From Bacteroidota bacterium (GTDB taxonomy: Bacteria; Bacteroidota; Bacteroidia; Chitinophagales; LD1), in NCBI GenBank assembly GCA_947457525.1, contig CANGXE010000004.1, positions 1 through 21,468 of the forward strand: DNA of 21,468 nucleotides, written 5' to 3'. The stretch's first letter is position 1, and every line of letters starts with the position of its first letter. Both the position numbers and the translations under genes were made by a program. Positions 1 through 7,321 of the stretch are shown piece by piece. The notes under the pieces were generated by a model. That model did no database searches and was not told where the DNA came from. It saw only the letters and a program-made list of their open reading frames with translations.

Positions 1-474
1 ATTCCTTTGTTCGACACCATGAAGCCGCTCAACCCACTCATTCCGTCTGATGAACTTAGAAAAGCAGCGAACCAATTTAACGGTTACGATACAGTTTCGG
101 GTGATATTTGGCATGATTTGGATTACTATTCTTTGGTGTCGAATAAAGGTGGAGGTCAAAACCTGACAGTTGGATCGCAGCTAAACCCAAGAGCTCAAAT
201 TATAGGCCTTTTGATTGACGTATGCGTAAGTAACAGGGGGCATCGGTTTACTTTTTTAAATCCCTATTACACACATGCTTCAGTCAGGATTATTAAAATA
301 TGGGGAAATGAGGGGTACCTGTTTGGTGCGGCATACGAATTTGTTTATGATTTGATTTCCAAACAGGATGAGCCAGTTATGCTCGGACAAAATTTCAAAG
401 GTGTAATCGCACCCGGATGCGGTCCATCTAAACCAATTAAACAAGACATTGCAGAATGGAAACACCGAAAATAG
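1..474 (+). CDS. Unrecognised protein, probably partial at the left edge
   Basis: The frame is open from the first base of the window, so the 5' end may lie outside it. Inside the window the first ATG is at base 19, giving 151 residues, and a TTG at base 7 is also possible. I recognise no family. The protein is soluble-looking, with a glycine-rich stretch (KGGGQNL), aromatic-rich segments (FLNPYY, YEFVYDLI) and a basic C-terminus (EWKHRK). There is no signal peptide or clear membrane segment in the visible part. Its stop lies 19 bases inside the next gene, which suggests one transcript and translational coupling. It could be the C-terminal tail of a larger protein, for example a secreted toxin, given the immunity-like gene further along, but nothing in the sequence proves that. 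The reading frame is credible; function is unknown. Confidence 0.6.
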   Translation: MPLFDTMKPLNPLIPSDELRKAANQFNGYDTVSGDIWHDLDYYSLVSNKGGGQNLTVGSQLNPRAQIIGLLIDVCVSNRGHRFTFLNPYYTHASVRIIKIWGNEGYLFGAAYEFVYDLISKQDEPVMLGQNFKGVIAPGCGPSKPIKQDIAEWKHRK

Positions 475-773
475 AAAGAGAGTACACCCAAATTCTTAAG
501 GGGGCTTCTCGATTGGAAAGAGTATTGATATTGCTATTTACCATTGTGTTGTATGTGGCGCATACCAGGTTTTTCATCTTCTTGCTTTTAGCGCTATTCA
601 CCTATCCCGTTGCTATAGTTCTGTATTTACAGGGTGCTGATAAAATGATTTTTGTCGGAACCTCAGTCATTCATTTTGTGATTTTTGAAGCTACTTGTAT
701 GCTTTGGCCGGAAAGAAAGACTGAGATGATTTGTCAAAAAGAAGCGCTAGCTTTTATTTTTAAAAATCTATAA
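456..773 (+). CDS. Small inner-membrane protein, unknown function
   Basis: This 105-residue protein has three predicted membrane-spanning stretches, roughly residues 22-36, 38-58 and 63-85. They are flanked by a charged N-terminus (KIEREYTQILKGASRLER) and a charged C-terminal segment (WPERKTEM). The start overlaps the end of the preceding gene by 19 bases, and the next gene begins 11 bases after its stop, so it sits within a compact run of genes. I do not recognise a family. Position and size would suit an accessory or immunity-type membrane protein, but that is inference from context only. Confidence 0.6.
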   Translation: METPKIEREYTQILKGASRLERVLILLFTIVLYVAHTRFFIFLLLALFTYPVAIVLYLQGADKMIFVGTSVIHFVIFEATCMLWPERKTEMICQKEALAFIFKNL

Positions 774-784
774 ACAAAAACAAT

Positions 785-1600
785 ATGAAAGTCATTTTTC
801 ATCATCCGCTAAAAACAAATAATCCACTTATTGATTTTGATCCGAGTAATCCTGACCATTATCCTTCTGATGGAGAGGTTGGTGTTTATATACATGGAAT
901 AAGAGCCAAAGTGGATGGCATATTAAAGTTTATTCCTATTGTGGTAGGAGAAGGGAAGCTTCATAATGCCCTATATGAACGACACTACATTGGTAAATAT
1001 TTATCAGCTTTTGAAAACCTTACCAATTTTAAGCAAAAGTCAATATCTGAGCCAAAAGAGATATGGGATTTCTCAAGAACTAGATACTCTACCAAAGACC
1101 TTGGCAACATTTACTCCGATATGGGAATTTATGACAGTTTACCAAGAAGGGGAAGAAAAAAACATCCCTTTCTGAGAACAATTGCCTCATTAAATAGTCT
1201 TCTATATTTCCAAAACAACGATTTTTACAATTATAGATTCCGTTTAACAGAGCCCATCAGGGATATCAGATCTGATGAGGCAGTAAGGTTGTTAGCGGCA
1301 AAAGCTACAACTGCTCTAAATGCGAAACTGAAATGTAGTATAGAGGCGAATTACATCAATCTTATATTAACTCTCAAAAATTTCACTGAAAATTTCTATT
1401 TCGTTTATTCTGTGGACCCCTCACTAAATGCGTTAGCTAACAGACATGCTGCGGAAGTTGCAACAAAATCAGTTTTAAAAAAGTTAGGTATCAATACAAC
1501 TGCAGATAGCAATAGGAAAGGGAATATCACTTTGATAAATCAAATAGATCTATCAAACATTCAAAACGATCTAGTAAACTTGGGTAATCATCCCCAATAA
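785..1600 (+). CDS. Possible GIY-YIG-fold protein, otherwise unknown
   Basis: This is a 271-residue soluble protein. Residues 33-37 (GVYIH) and 49-57 (FIPIVVGEG), followed by L59-H60 and a basic segment with R66 and H67 (YERHY), resemble the order of a GIY-YIG nuclease core: GIY strand, YIG strand, then a helix carrying the catalytic arginine. The second motif is altered: the usual tyrosine of YIG is valine (VVG). If the fold is right, the enzyme may be divergent or inactive. The rest of the protein (about residues 80-271) matches nothing I recognise and has a basic patch near residue 142 (PRRGRKKHP). The start is preceded by an A-rich stretch, as is usual for this phylum. The reading frame is secure; the fold assignment is inference from motif spacing. 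Confidence 0.6.
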   Translation: MKVIFHHPLKTNNPLIDFDPSNPDHYPSDGEVGVYIHGIRAKVDGILKFIPIVVGEGKLHNALYERHYIGKYLSAFENLTNFKQKSISEPKEIWDFSRTRYSTKDLGNIYSDMGIYDSLPRRGRKKHPFLRTIASLNSLLYFQNNDFYNYRFRLTEPIRDIRSDEAVRLLAAKATTALNAKLKCSIEANYINLILTLKNFTENFYFVYSVDPSLNALANRHAAEVATKSVLKKLGINTTADSNRKGNITLINQIDLSNIQNDLVNLGNHPQ

Positions 1601-1656
1601 TCACGAAAATTACCGAAGACCATTAATCATTAACACAATAAAATAAAACTAACAAT

Positions 1657-2598
1657 ATGTATCCAGTATTTTATCAATACAAAATTGAGCACAATATTTT
1701 AGACGAACTAATTGGCGAGTTCAAAAAGAGAAGCTGGTTTTTTGAAGAAATGCCATCCGGCTACTTCCACAAATTCAAATGGCCGGATATAGTGTTATCG
1801 GATAAAACGGCAAAAGTAGTATTTCAGGAACATGATGGGAATCTGGAAAATGATTACACAATAGAGTTATTAGGATGTTACCAACCAAGTGAACATCATG
1901 GAGAACAAGGACACATCATTCTATTTATGCCAAAATTAAAAAGGGCTGCTTTGGCTTTTGCCGCGCACAAGACTGGAGGTGCTTTGGGAGGAGGTTTAAA
2001 AGATTCCGACATTAAATACTTTATCGAGCTATTGACAACCTTAATACTGATACATGAGTTTACCCATTGGGTTGTTCACGTTGGAGTTTTTGGGCTTGAA
2101 ATAAATCTTCAATATGAAAATGAAGATTCTGTTTTCTTTCATGAGGCGTTAGCGCAGATTTTCACAAATTATTTTTGCTGTAAGGGTGAGGAGAATCTCG
2201 ATTTAAAAGAGTTGTTTTTTTGGTTAGAAAAAAACCAACCAAGACAATATCAGGTTTATAAGGATTTGATTTGGGGTAACGGAATAAAGCAATTATTAGA
2301 TGATGGAGTTACAGTTATTCCAAGTGATTCACGTTTTCATGAGCCAGTCCGTAATGAATTCATTGTTAAACTAATATTTTCATTGATGATTTTACGAGTT
2401 AATGATAAACAGCCACAATCCTTCAAGGAATTAAAAATCGTTTTTGATGAGTTAAAAAAGATACATATTCCAGAGTTTTATTTCGACAGCAAAGACGTTA
2501 TTAATAATTTTAAACATTGGAATTGGAACACCGAAGGTATTGAAGAGTTTATTGAAAGGAATAAAAACCAAATAATAGCAGGTAAATACCTAATATGA
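1657..2598 (+). CDS. Zincin-like putative metallopeptidase (HExxH), unknown family
   Basis: This is a 313-residue protein with a clear zinc-peptidase signature. HEFTH lies at residues 133-137 inside a hydrophobic helix (LLTTLILIHEFTHWVVHVG), and a second conserved-looking motif, FHEALAQIF, has E163 26 residues downstream. That matches the gluzincin pattern, in which two histidines and a later glutamate bind zinc and E134 is catalytic. There is no signal peptide, so it is predicted to be cytoplasmic unless exported by a specialised system. The N-terminal third and C-terminal half are not recognised. Its stop overlaps the ATG of the next gene (ATGA), indicating coupled translation. Peptidase chemistry is inferred from the motif; the substrate is unknown. 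Confidence 0.65.
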   Translation: MYPVFYQYKIEHNILDELIGEFKKRSWFFEEMPSGYFHKFKWPDIVLSDKTAKVVFQEHDGNLENDYTIELLGCYQPSEHHGEQGHIILFMPKLKRAALAFAAHKTGGALGGGLKDSDIKYFIELLTTLILIHEFTHWVVHVGVFGLEINLQYENEDSVFFHEALAQIFTNYFCCKGEENLDLKELFFWLEKNQPRQYQVYKDLIWGNGIKQLLDDGVTVIPSDSRFHEPVRNEFIVKLIFSLMILRVNDKQPQSFKELKIVFDELKKIHIPEFYFDSKDVINNFKHWNWNTEGIEEFIERNKNQIIAGKYLI

Positions 2599-3254
2599 AA
2601 ATAATCTCCCTCATACAAAGTATCGGTTTTGGCGTAAAACCTCCTGTGATAGAGCACCAACTCATAACTGCCGAAATGCTTACTGACATTACCTCCCGTG
2701 ATTTCGGGCACCCGTATGAGGATATGCAGGACATGATTTGCGGTAATTTATATTTGTGGCTGCAGCAGAGTTATAATGTGCTTTGGCAAGTGGATGATGT
2801 TAATGGTAAAGTAATTATCTACACCAATACCACCGAAAAACTGGGTGAGCGCTTTGCCACCTTGCTTAAAATATCTAAAGAAGAAGGCAAACTAGCAACC
2901 CATGAAATGGTTAAAACTCTGGCCTTGTCAAACTACATCTTAGAGAACGTTGTTTTTAAAATAGAAGGCAATTGGCTCATGAAGAATAGAAACCCTCAAC
3001 TCAGTGGTCTGTTAAAGCATTTCTTGTTTTGGATGGCTACGCTGGAACTAAACGAAAACGAAAATGCTCAAAAGTGCTTGGCTGTATTCTTGAAAAAGTT
3101 TGCCAAGGATGTTGATTTAGAAGTAATGAACGGTTACACTACAGAAGAGTTGTTTAATGCATTCTTAAAATGTTTTTTTCACGGAAAGAACGACATGAAA
3201 TTGCTGGTTGCTTTTCTCGAAAAACCGAATGTTTCTTATACTGAAGTTCTGTAG
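2595..3254 (+). CDS. Hypothetical protein translationally coupled to the zincin gene
   Basis: This 219-residue protein starts at an ATG overlapping the previous stop codon. I recognise no domain. Residues near 40-75 (RDFGHPYEDMQDMICGNLYLWLQQSYNVLW) and the C-terminal half look mainly alpha-helical, and there is no signal peptide or membrane segment. The tight coupling suggests that it works with the HExxH protein, perhaps as a partner, inhibitor or immunity protein. That is inference from gene arrangement only. Confidence 0.6.
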   Translation: MKIISLIQSIGFGVKPPVIEHQLITAEMLTDITSRDFGHPYEDMQDMICGNLYLWLQQSYNVLWQVDDVNGKVIIYTNTTEKLGERFATLLKISKEEGKLATHEMVKTLALSNYILENVVFKIEGNWLMKNRNPQLSGLLKHFLFWMATLELNENENAQKCLAVFLKKFAKDVDLEVMNGYTTEELFNAFLKCFFHGKNDMKLLVAFLEKPNVSYTEVL

Positions 3255-3312
3255 CAGAACTTCCGCAATTAGATATTGCAACAATATTTATTTAAAACTT
3301 AATAAATGATCT

Positions 3313-3456
3313 ATGGCAAAAAAGAAGAAGATAATCAATTGTCCTCAATGTGGCGCAGAAATAGACTTAACTCACATTCTTCACCAAATGATGGGGAAAA
3401 ACCTGAAAAAGATTTTCAAGAAAAAAGTGCTCAAAAAGAAATATTCATTAAGCTAA
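3313..3456 (+). CDS. 47-residue half zinc ribbon micro-protein
   Basis: The short open frame starts with MAKKKK, contains CPQCG at residues 10-14 and ends in a very lysine-rich tail. A single CxxC motif is only half of a normal four-cysteine zinc ribbon, so zinc binding would need a dimer or a partner. The segment around the motif (NCPQCGAEIDLTHILHQ) resembles, from memory, the N-terminus of DUF2130-type proteins, which are much longer; this may be a stand-alone short form or a remnant. It starts 58 bases after the previous gene and ends 24 bases before the next. Coding status rests on the motif and the fit in the gap, so it is moderate. Confidence 0.5.
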   Translation: MAKKKKIINCPQCGAEIDLTHILHQMMGKNLKKIFKKKVLKKKYSLS

Positions 3457-3480
3457 CTCCATGCTAACAAATAACACTAT

Positions 3481-3939
3481 ATGAGCAAGCCAACACCACA
3501 TGACTATTCTTGGAACTTGTATATAAATGGCTATAAAAATCCGTACGACCCAGATGCAGAATGGGCAAACGATTGGCTAGATAGCAGTGTTACGTTCTTT
3601 AGTGGAAACGAAATTCAAACATTTCCACTAAACCACCTTTTGATAGAGGAGCTGGAGGATTTTTACAAATGGTTAACCAAAATTTATGATGGTCATAAGG
3701 TTTCACAAACATTTGAGTTTGTAGACTCTGAATTGTGGTTCGAACTCATAGAATCTGATCCATTATTAATCCTTCGGTTAACTTATGGCCTTGAAGTTGA
3801 AAAGAGGGTTGTCATTGACTTCCCAATTCGTCAAGGCTCAATGTTGCTCAATCAGCAGATTGAAAAAGTTGCAAAACTACTGAATGATTTTCCATGCCGA
3901 TGTGGTATGGAACACAATTTATTTAGCAAACAATTCTGA
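3481..3939 (+). CDS. WapI-like / immunity-like hypothetical protein
   Basis: This is a 152-residue soluble acidic protein. The layout is a tryptophan-rich N-terminus (WLDSSVTFF near residues 32-40), a helix (LLIEELEDFYKWLTKIYDG), a strand with an acidic patch (FEFVDSELWFELIE), a strand pair and a C-terminal helix (LNQQIEKVAKLLNDFP). This resembles the small alpha/beta proteins known as WapI-family proteins, many of which are immunity proteins next to polymorphic toxins. I base this on recalled pattern, not on a search. The C-terminal CRCGMEH segment is odd for that family. The next gene starts 19 bases downstream. Confidence 0.55.
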   Translation: MSKPTPHDYSWNLYINGYKNPYDPDAEWANDWLDSSVTFFSGNEIQTFPLNHLLIEELEDFYKWLTKIYDGHKVSQTFEFVDSELWFELIESDPLLILRLTYGLEVEKRVVIDFPIRQGSMLLNQQIEKVAKLLNDFPCRCGMEHNLFSKQF

Positions 3940-3958
3940 AAAAATTAAACTAAAAAAG

Positions 3959-4375
3959 ATGACACGAATAATCTTGTTATTGGTGACGGTTAGCTTTATA
4001 AATACTGTTCGTGGCCAATATTTCAGCAATGTAAATAATGAGTTGTGCTATGAGCTATACCGTACTCAAGATGCTTTATCTCAATACAGAGTTTTTATAG
4101 TCATTGATAGAGAAGCCACAGATCCGGGAGATACTGTAATGCTTGCAAAATGGAATAAGTTTTCCCAAACTGAGCGGATTAATATAGCGCAGAGTTGGGC
4201 AATACATGGACGGAGGATTGAAGTTGAGCGTGTTCCTTACATAACTAACCCCGCTCAGTTTACGCACTACCGGATGCCTGCTGAAATGAAACGAGATACT
4301 CAGCCGATTGATTGGAACAACTCTTCATGGAAAGACGCTAAGAAGTTTTGGCAGTATCCTGACCGGCCATTTTGA
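3959..4375 (+). CDS. Small exported protein, unknown function
   Basis: The 138-residue product starts at ATG 3959. A longer in-frame start at 3884 would overlap the previous gene by 56 bases and hide the signal peptide, so I reject it. Residues 1-19 form a Sec-type signal peptide with predicted cleavage after G19 (TVRG, then QYFSN). The mature part is about 119 residues, rich in Trp, Tyr and Arg, with no recognised domain. Localisation is periplasm or cell surface. It ends 5 bases before the end of the convergent helix-turn-helix gene. Confidence 0.55.
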   Translation: MTRIILLLVTVSFINTVRGQYFSNVNNELCYELYRTQDALSQYRVFIVIDREATDPGDTVMLAKWNKFSQTERINIAQSWAIHGRRIEVERVPYITNPAQFTHYRMPAEMKRDTQPIDWNNSSWKDAKKFWQYPDRPF

Positions 4376-4380
4376 ATACC

Positions 4381-4962
4381 TCATTTATATTCTCGTTCTA
4401 AGTGAATATTTTGGTTGGGAAAACATTCTCTAAGAATCTTTAAATCCCGAAAGAGTGTTCTTTCAGTTATGCCAAATTGTTTACAAAGTTGATCTTTATA
4501 TAACATACCACTTTCGTTAATTAGGTGATACAAGTAAACTATCCTATAAATTCTTTTTTTGAAAATATCGTCTTTGGTTTTTCTGCTGACCTGTAATCCG
4601 TGTTTCGGCATATGCTTATCGATGATTTTAGAAATAGCGACTTCATCAATATTGTTCAGGCCTTTACAATATAAACGAAGTGGTGCCGGTATGTTTTCAG
4701 GTTTCCCTCCCAATATTATTACATCCCAACCCCCAGGGTTTTCAAACTCTGAGATTTCATTCATCGTTTCTATAAGATCGTCATTAAGCAACTCTCTTCC
4801 TATGAAGGCTATTTTATAATCGTATGCTATTAGGTCTGTTTTGTTTTTAGTATCAATTAGTGGAATGTTTCTTTGCGCACAAACTGATTTTATTAGTCTT
4901 TTTACACCTAAATTTTTGCCGTAAACCAGAACATTAAAAAGGTCATTCGTTTTTTGTTTCAT
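4381..4962 (-). CDS. Helix-turn-helix regulator-like protein
   Basis: I place the start at the ATG at 4962 (193 residues); an upstream in-frame ATG at 5022 would add 20 residues. The C-terminal 65 or so residues form a winged helix-turn-helix of the HTH_11/DeoR type. They read as helix (IYRIVYLYHLINES), then LYKDQLCKQFGITERTLFRD as the turn and recognition helices, then LKIL. The N-terminal 100 residues look like an alternating strand/helix fold (FNVLVYG, KIAFIGREL, WDVIILGG) that could be receiver-like, but I see no confident phospho-acceptor arrangement. It faces the accessory block tail to tail. It is likely a transcription regulator, with unknown target. Confidence 0.6.
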   Translation of the reverse strand: MKQKTNDLFNVLVYGKNLGVKRLIKSVCAQRNIPLIDTKNKTDLIAYDYKIAFIGRELLNDDLIETMNEISEFENPGGWDVIILGGKPENIPAPLRLYCKGLNNIDEVAISKIIDKHMPKHGLQVSRKTKDDIFKKRIYRIVYLYHLINESGMLYKDQLCKQFGITERTLFRDLKILRECFPNQNIHLEREYK

Positions 4963-5110
4963 GAAGCTAATATAAATGAGATCAGTCTTCTTCGTGAATT
5001 TCTGGTGACAGGTGTTAGTCAATGGTTAATTTTAAGAAATTGGTCGATTGAGTTCTTAAAAGAGTTTGAAAAAATGTCGGTTGAGACCACCACCCCCGCA
5101 GCAATGCAAT

Positions 5111-5146
5111 AAAAGCCTACGAAAATTCTGTTTTTTGTAGGCTTTT
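5111..5146. terminator. Orphan hairpin terminator
   Basis: A perfect 10-base inverted repeat, AAAAGCCTAC / GTAGGCTTTT, has a 16-base AT-rich loop. T-runs on the plus side (TTTTGGTGTTTTT) and A-runs on the other allow it to work in either direction. No intact gene directly precedes it on either strand. On the minus strand it lies about 30 bases beyond the stop of the possible remnant at 5176-5304. Confidence 0.6.
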
Positions 5147-5368
5147 GGTGTTTTTAGCGGAAAATTCACCATAATCTAGTGGTAACCTAAATGATAACCT
5201 CCAATTTTCAATTTGTAACCTACAGTCAAAACACCATTACCAATGGAAAATAGACTAACTATTCTATTTGGGCTATATGTAAGTAAAAATTGAATGAAAA
5301 AGGGTTAGTCCAAGTATACTTGTTTTAATGATTGCAACAATAAAAACTCCCTATTTCAGCTTTCTAAT

Positions 5369-5398
5369 TTTGAAAATTGCTTTTTACACCTATTTTCG
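5369..5398 (+). promoter_or_regulatory. atpD promoter (Bacteroidota type)
   Basis: TTTG at 5369-5372, an 18-base spacer and TATTTTCG at 5391-5398 match the Bacteroidota consensus TTTG / TAnnTTTG with one mismatch in the second box. It predicts transcription starting around 5405 and a leader of roughly 25 bases. Confidence 0.65.
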
Positions 5399-5430
5399 CA
5401 CCGAATTTTAAATCATAACAACACAATATA

Positions 5431-6948
5431 ATGGTAAACGTTGGTAAAATCAAGCAAATTATCGGTCCGGTAGTGGACGTTAGTTTTGAGGGCGAGGCGA
5501 ACGCTCTTCCCCCAATTTTGAACGCTCTGGAAGTAACCGGAGATAATGGACAGAAATTGATTTTGGAGGTGCAACAGCACCTTGGCGAAGATGCAGTCCG
5601 CACCATTTCGATGGATTCTACAGACGGTTTGAGAAGAGGCTTGAACGCAGTGGATACTGGCCGTCAAATCACCATGCCTGTGGGCGAAGCGATCAAAGGA
5701 CGTTTATTCAATGTGACCGGAGATGCAATTGATGGTATTCAAATAGATGTAACAAAAGAAGGTGGTTACCCTATCCACCGTATGCCACCAGCTTACGAAG
5801 ATTTGGCCACAGAATCAGAAGTGTTATTTACAGGTATCAAAGTAATCGACTTGATTGAGCCTTACTCTAAAGGAGGAAAGATTGGTCTTTTCGGTGGTGC
5901 AGGTGTAGGCAAGACGGTATTGATCATGGAGTTGATTAACAACATCGCTAAGCGTTATGCCGGTTTGTCGGTGTTTGCTGGGGTGGGTGAGCGTACGCGT
6001 GAAGGAAACGACTTATTGCGTGAGATGATTGAATCGAACGTTATTAAATATGGTGAAGAATTCAAACACAGCATGGAAGCCGGTGGATGGGATTTGACGA
6101 AAGTAGACGGCAACGCTTTGAAAGATTCCCAAGCTACACTAGTTTTTGGTCAGATGAACGAACCTCCTGGATCACGTGCACGTGTGGCACTTTCTGGTTT
6201 GACTATTGCTGAGTACTTCCGCGATGGCGACAAAAATGATGCAAAAGGTGGTCGCGATATTCTTTTCTTCGTAGATAACATCTTCCGTTTTACCCAAGCA
6301 GGTTCTGAGGTTTCGGCTCTTTTGGGTCGTATGCCATCTGCGGTGGGTTACCAACCTACTTTGGCTACAGAAATGGGTTTGATGCAAGAGCGTATCACGT
6401 CAACTAAGCGCGGATCTATCACATCGGTGCAAGCGGTTTACGTTCCTGCCGATGACTTGACTGACCCGGCTCCTGCTACTACTTTTGCCCACTTGGATGC
6501 TACTACAGTACTTAGCCGTCAAATCGCATCTTTGGGTATTTACCCGGCTGTAGATCCTTTGGACTCTACTTCTCGTATCTTGAGCGCAGATGTGTTGGGC
6601 GATTTGCATTATAAATGTGCGATGCGCGTGAAAGAGTTGTTGCAACGCTACAAAGAGTTGCAAGATATTATCGCCATATTAGGTATGGACGAATTGAGCG
6701 AAGACGATAAATTGGTCGTTCACCGCGCAAGACGTGTTCAACGTTTCTTATCTCAGCCATTCCACGTTGCCGAGCAGTTTACCGGCTTGAAAGGCGTATT
6801 CGTTTCTATTGATGACACAATCCGTGGGTTCAACATGATTATGGACGGAGAGGTAGACAACTACCCTGAAGCTGCATTCAACTTAGTAGGTTCTATTGAT
6901 GATGCTATAGCCAAAGGCGAAGCGATGTTGGCTGAATCTTCTAAATAA
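5431..6948 (+). CDS. atpD: F-type ATP synthase subunit beta
   Basis: Catalytic subunit of the F1 sector, which makes ATP from ADP and phosphate at the inner face of the cytoplasmic membrane, driven by ion flow through F0. The protein is 505 residues, longer than the roughly 460 of E. coli, as is common in this phylum. Visible signatures are the P-loop GGAGVGKT at residues 155-162, GERTREGND around 186-194 with the catalytic glutamate region, ALSGLTIAEYFRD, the DNIFRFTQAGSEVSALLGR segment and the DELSEDD loop near the C-terminus. The start ATG is followed by MVNVGKIKQIIGPVVDV, a normal beta N-terminus. atpC follows after 21 bases. The other ATP synthase genes are not in the window, consistent with the split ATP synthase loci of Bacteroidota. 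Confidence 0.98.
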   Translation: MVNVGKIKQIIGPVVDVSFEGEANALPPILNALEVTGDNGQKLILEVQQHLGEDAVRTISMDSTDGLRRGLNAVDTGRQITMPVGEAIKGRLFNVTGDAIDGIQIDVTKEGGYPIHRMPPAYEDLATESEVLFTGIKVIDLIEPYSKGGKIGLFGGAGVGKTVLIMELINNIAKRYAGLSVFAGVGERTREGNDLLREMIESNVIKYGEEFKHSMEAGGWDLTKVDGNALKDSQATLVFGQMNEPPGSRARVALSGLTIAEYFRDGDKNDAKGGRDILFFVDNIFRFTQAGSEVSALLGRMPSAVGYQPTLATEMGLMQERITSTKRGSITSVQAVYVPADDLTDPAPATTFAHLDATTVLSRQIASLGIYPAVDPLDSTSRILSADVLGDLHYKCAMRVKELLQRYKELQDIIAILGMDELSEDDKLVVHRARRVQRFLSQPFHVAEQFTGLKGVFVSIDDTIRGFNMIMDGEVDNYPEAAFNLVGSIDDAIAKGEAMLAESSK

Positions 6949-6969
6949 TAACGATAAACGCACCGCGAA

Positions 6970-7218
6970 ATGACCTTAGATATATTGACCCCCGAAAAGA
7001 ATATTTATAGTGGCGAAGCCAGTTTGGTACAGTTGCCGGGCATTGATGGTTCTTTCGAAATGTTGGATAATCACGCCCCGCTGATTGCCGCTTTGGCAAA
7101 AGGCGTAGTGAAGTTCAAAACCAATGCCGGTGAAAAGAAAATCACCATTGGAGGAGGGTTCGTTGAATGCCTACATAACCGAGTGATTGTTTGCGCAGAG
7201 GGCGTGAGTGATAACTAG
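6970..7218 (+). CDS. atpC: F-type ATP synthase subunit epsilon, short form
   Basis: This 82-residue protein corresponds to the N-terminal beta-sandwich domain of epsilon only (LDILTPEKNIYSGEASLVQLPGIDGSFEMLDNHAPL is diagnostic in pattern). The C-terminal two-helix domain, which inhibits ATP hydrolysis in E. coli, is absent. This short form is usual in Bacteroidota, so I read it as a normal variant rather than a truncation. It links gamma to the c-ring in the rotor and is co-transcribed with atpD. A strong terminator follows 24 bases after the stop. Confidence 0.93.
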   Translation: MTLDILTPEKNIYSGEASLVQLPGIDGSFEMLDNHAPLIAALAKGVVKFKTNAGEKKITIGGGFVECLHNRVIVCAEGVSDN

Positions 7219-7242
7219 AACAAAGGATATTTCCTATATATT

Positions 7243-7278
7243 AAATCAGGTGGTTGTTTCAATCACCTGATTTTTTTT
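7243..7278 (+). terminator. Terminator after atpC
   Basis: A 14-base-pair hairpin has its left arm at 7243-7256 and right arm at 7260-7273, with a TTT loop and one G-T pair. It runs into eight T residues (7271-7278). It is a classic rho-independent terminator ending the atpDC unit. Confidence 0.9.
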
Positions 7279-7321
7279 GCTGTAAACTTTTTCTTATTAT
7301 TATCCTACAAACGGTAAAAAG

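Larger units (their letters stand above)
5023..5430. other. Gene-free stretch between accessory block and atpD
   Basis: No intact gene is visible in these roughly 400 bases. The stretch holds an orphan hairpin terminator (5111-5146), three copies of TAACCT (5183, 5195, 5216), a stop-free minus-strand stretch that may be a gene remnant (5176-5304), and the atpD promoter at 5369-5398. It marks the change from the AT-rich unknown genes to the housekeeping block. Confidence 0.6.

Noticed and set aside
3884..3958. Upstream start for the small exported protein.
   Set aside because: It would overlap the preceding gene by 56 bases and bury the signal peptide; ATG 3959 gives a normal Sec signal at the N-terminus.
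4559..4819. An 86-codon plus-strand frame opposite the helix-turn-helix gene.
   Set aside because: A shadow of the minus-strand gene; no promoter or family signal.
5070..5110. A stretch (GTTGAGACCACC followed by a C-run and GCAGCA) that looks like the T-arm and 3' end of a tRNA or tmRNA, possibly an attachment site.
   Set aside because: The T-stem does not pair (GTCGG versus CCACC), no other arms can be drawn upstream, and no matching copy exists in the window.
5183..5221. Three copies of TAACCT at 5183, 5195 and 5216.
   Set aside because: Short, unevenly spaced and in AT-rich DNA; not enough to call an operator or an array.
6970..7218. Epsilon subunit thought to be truncated because it lacks the C-terminal helices.
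   Set aside because: The short form is usual in Bacteroidota and the gene is followed by a proper stop and terminator.
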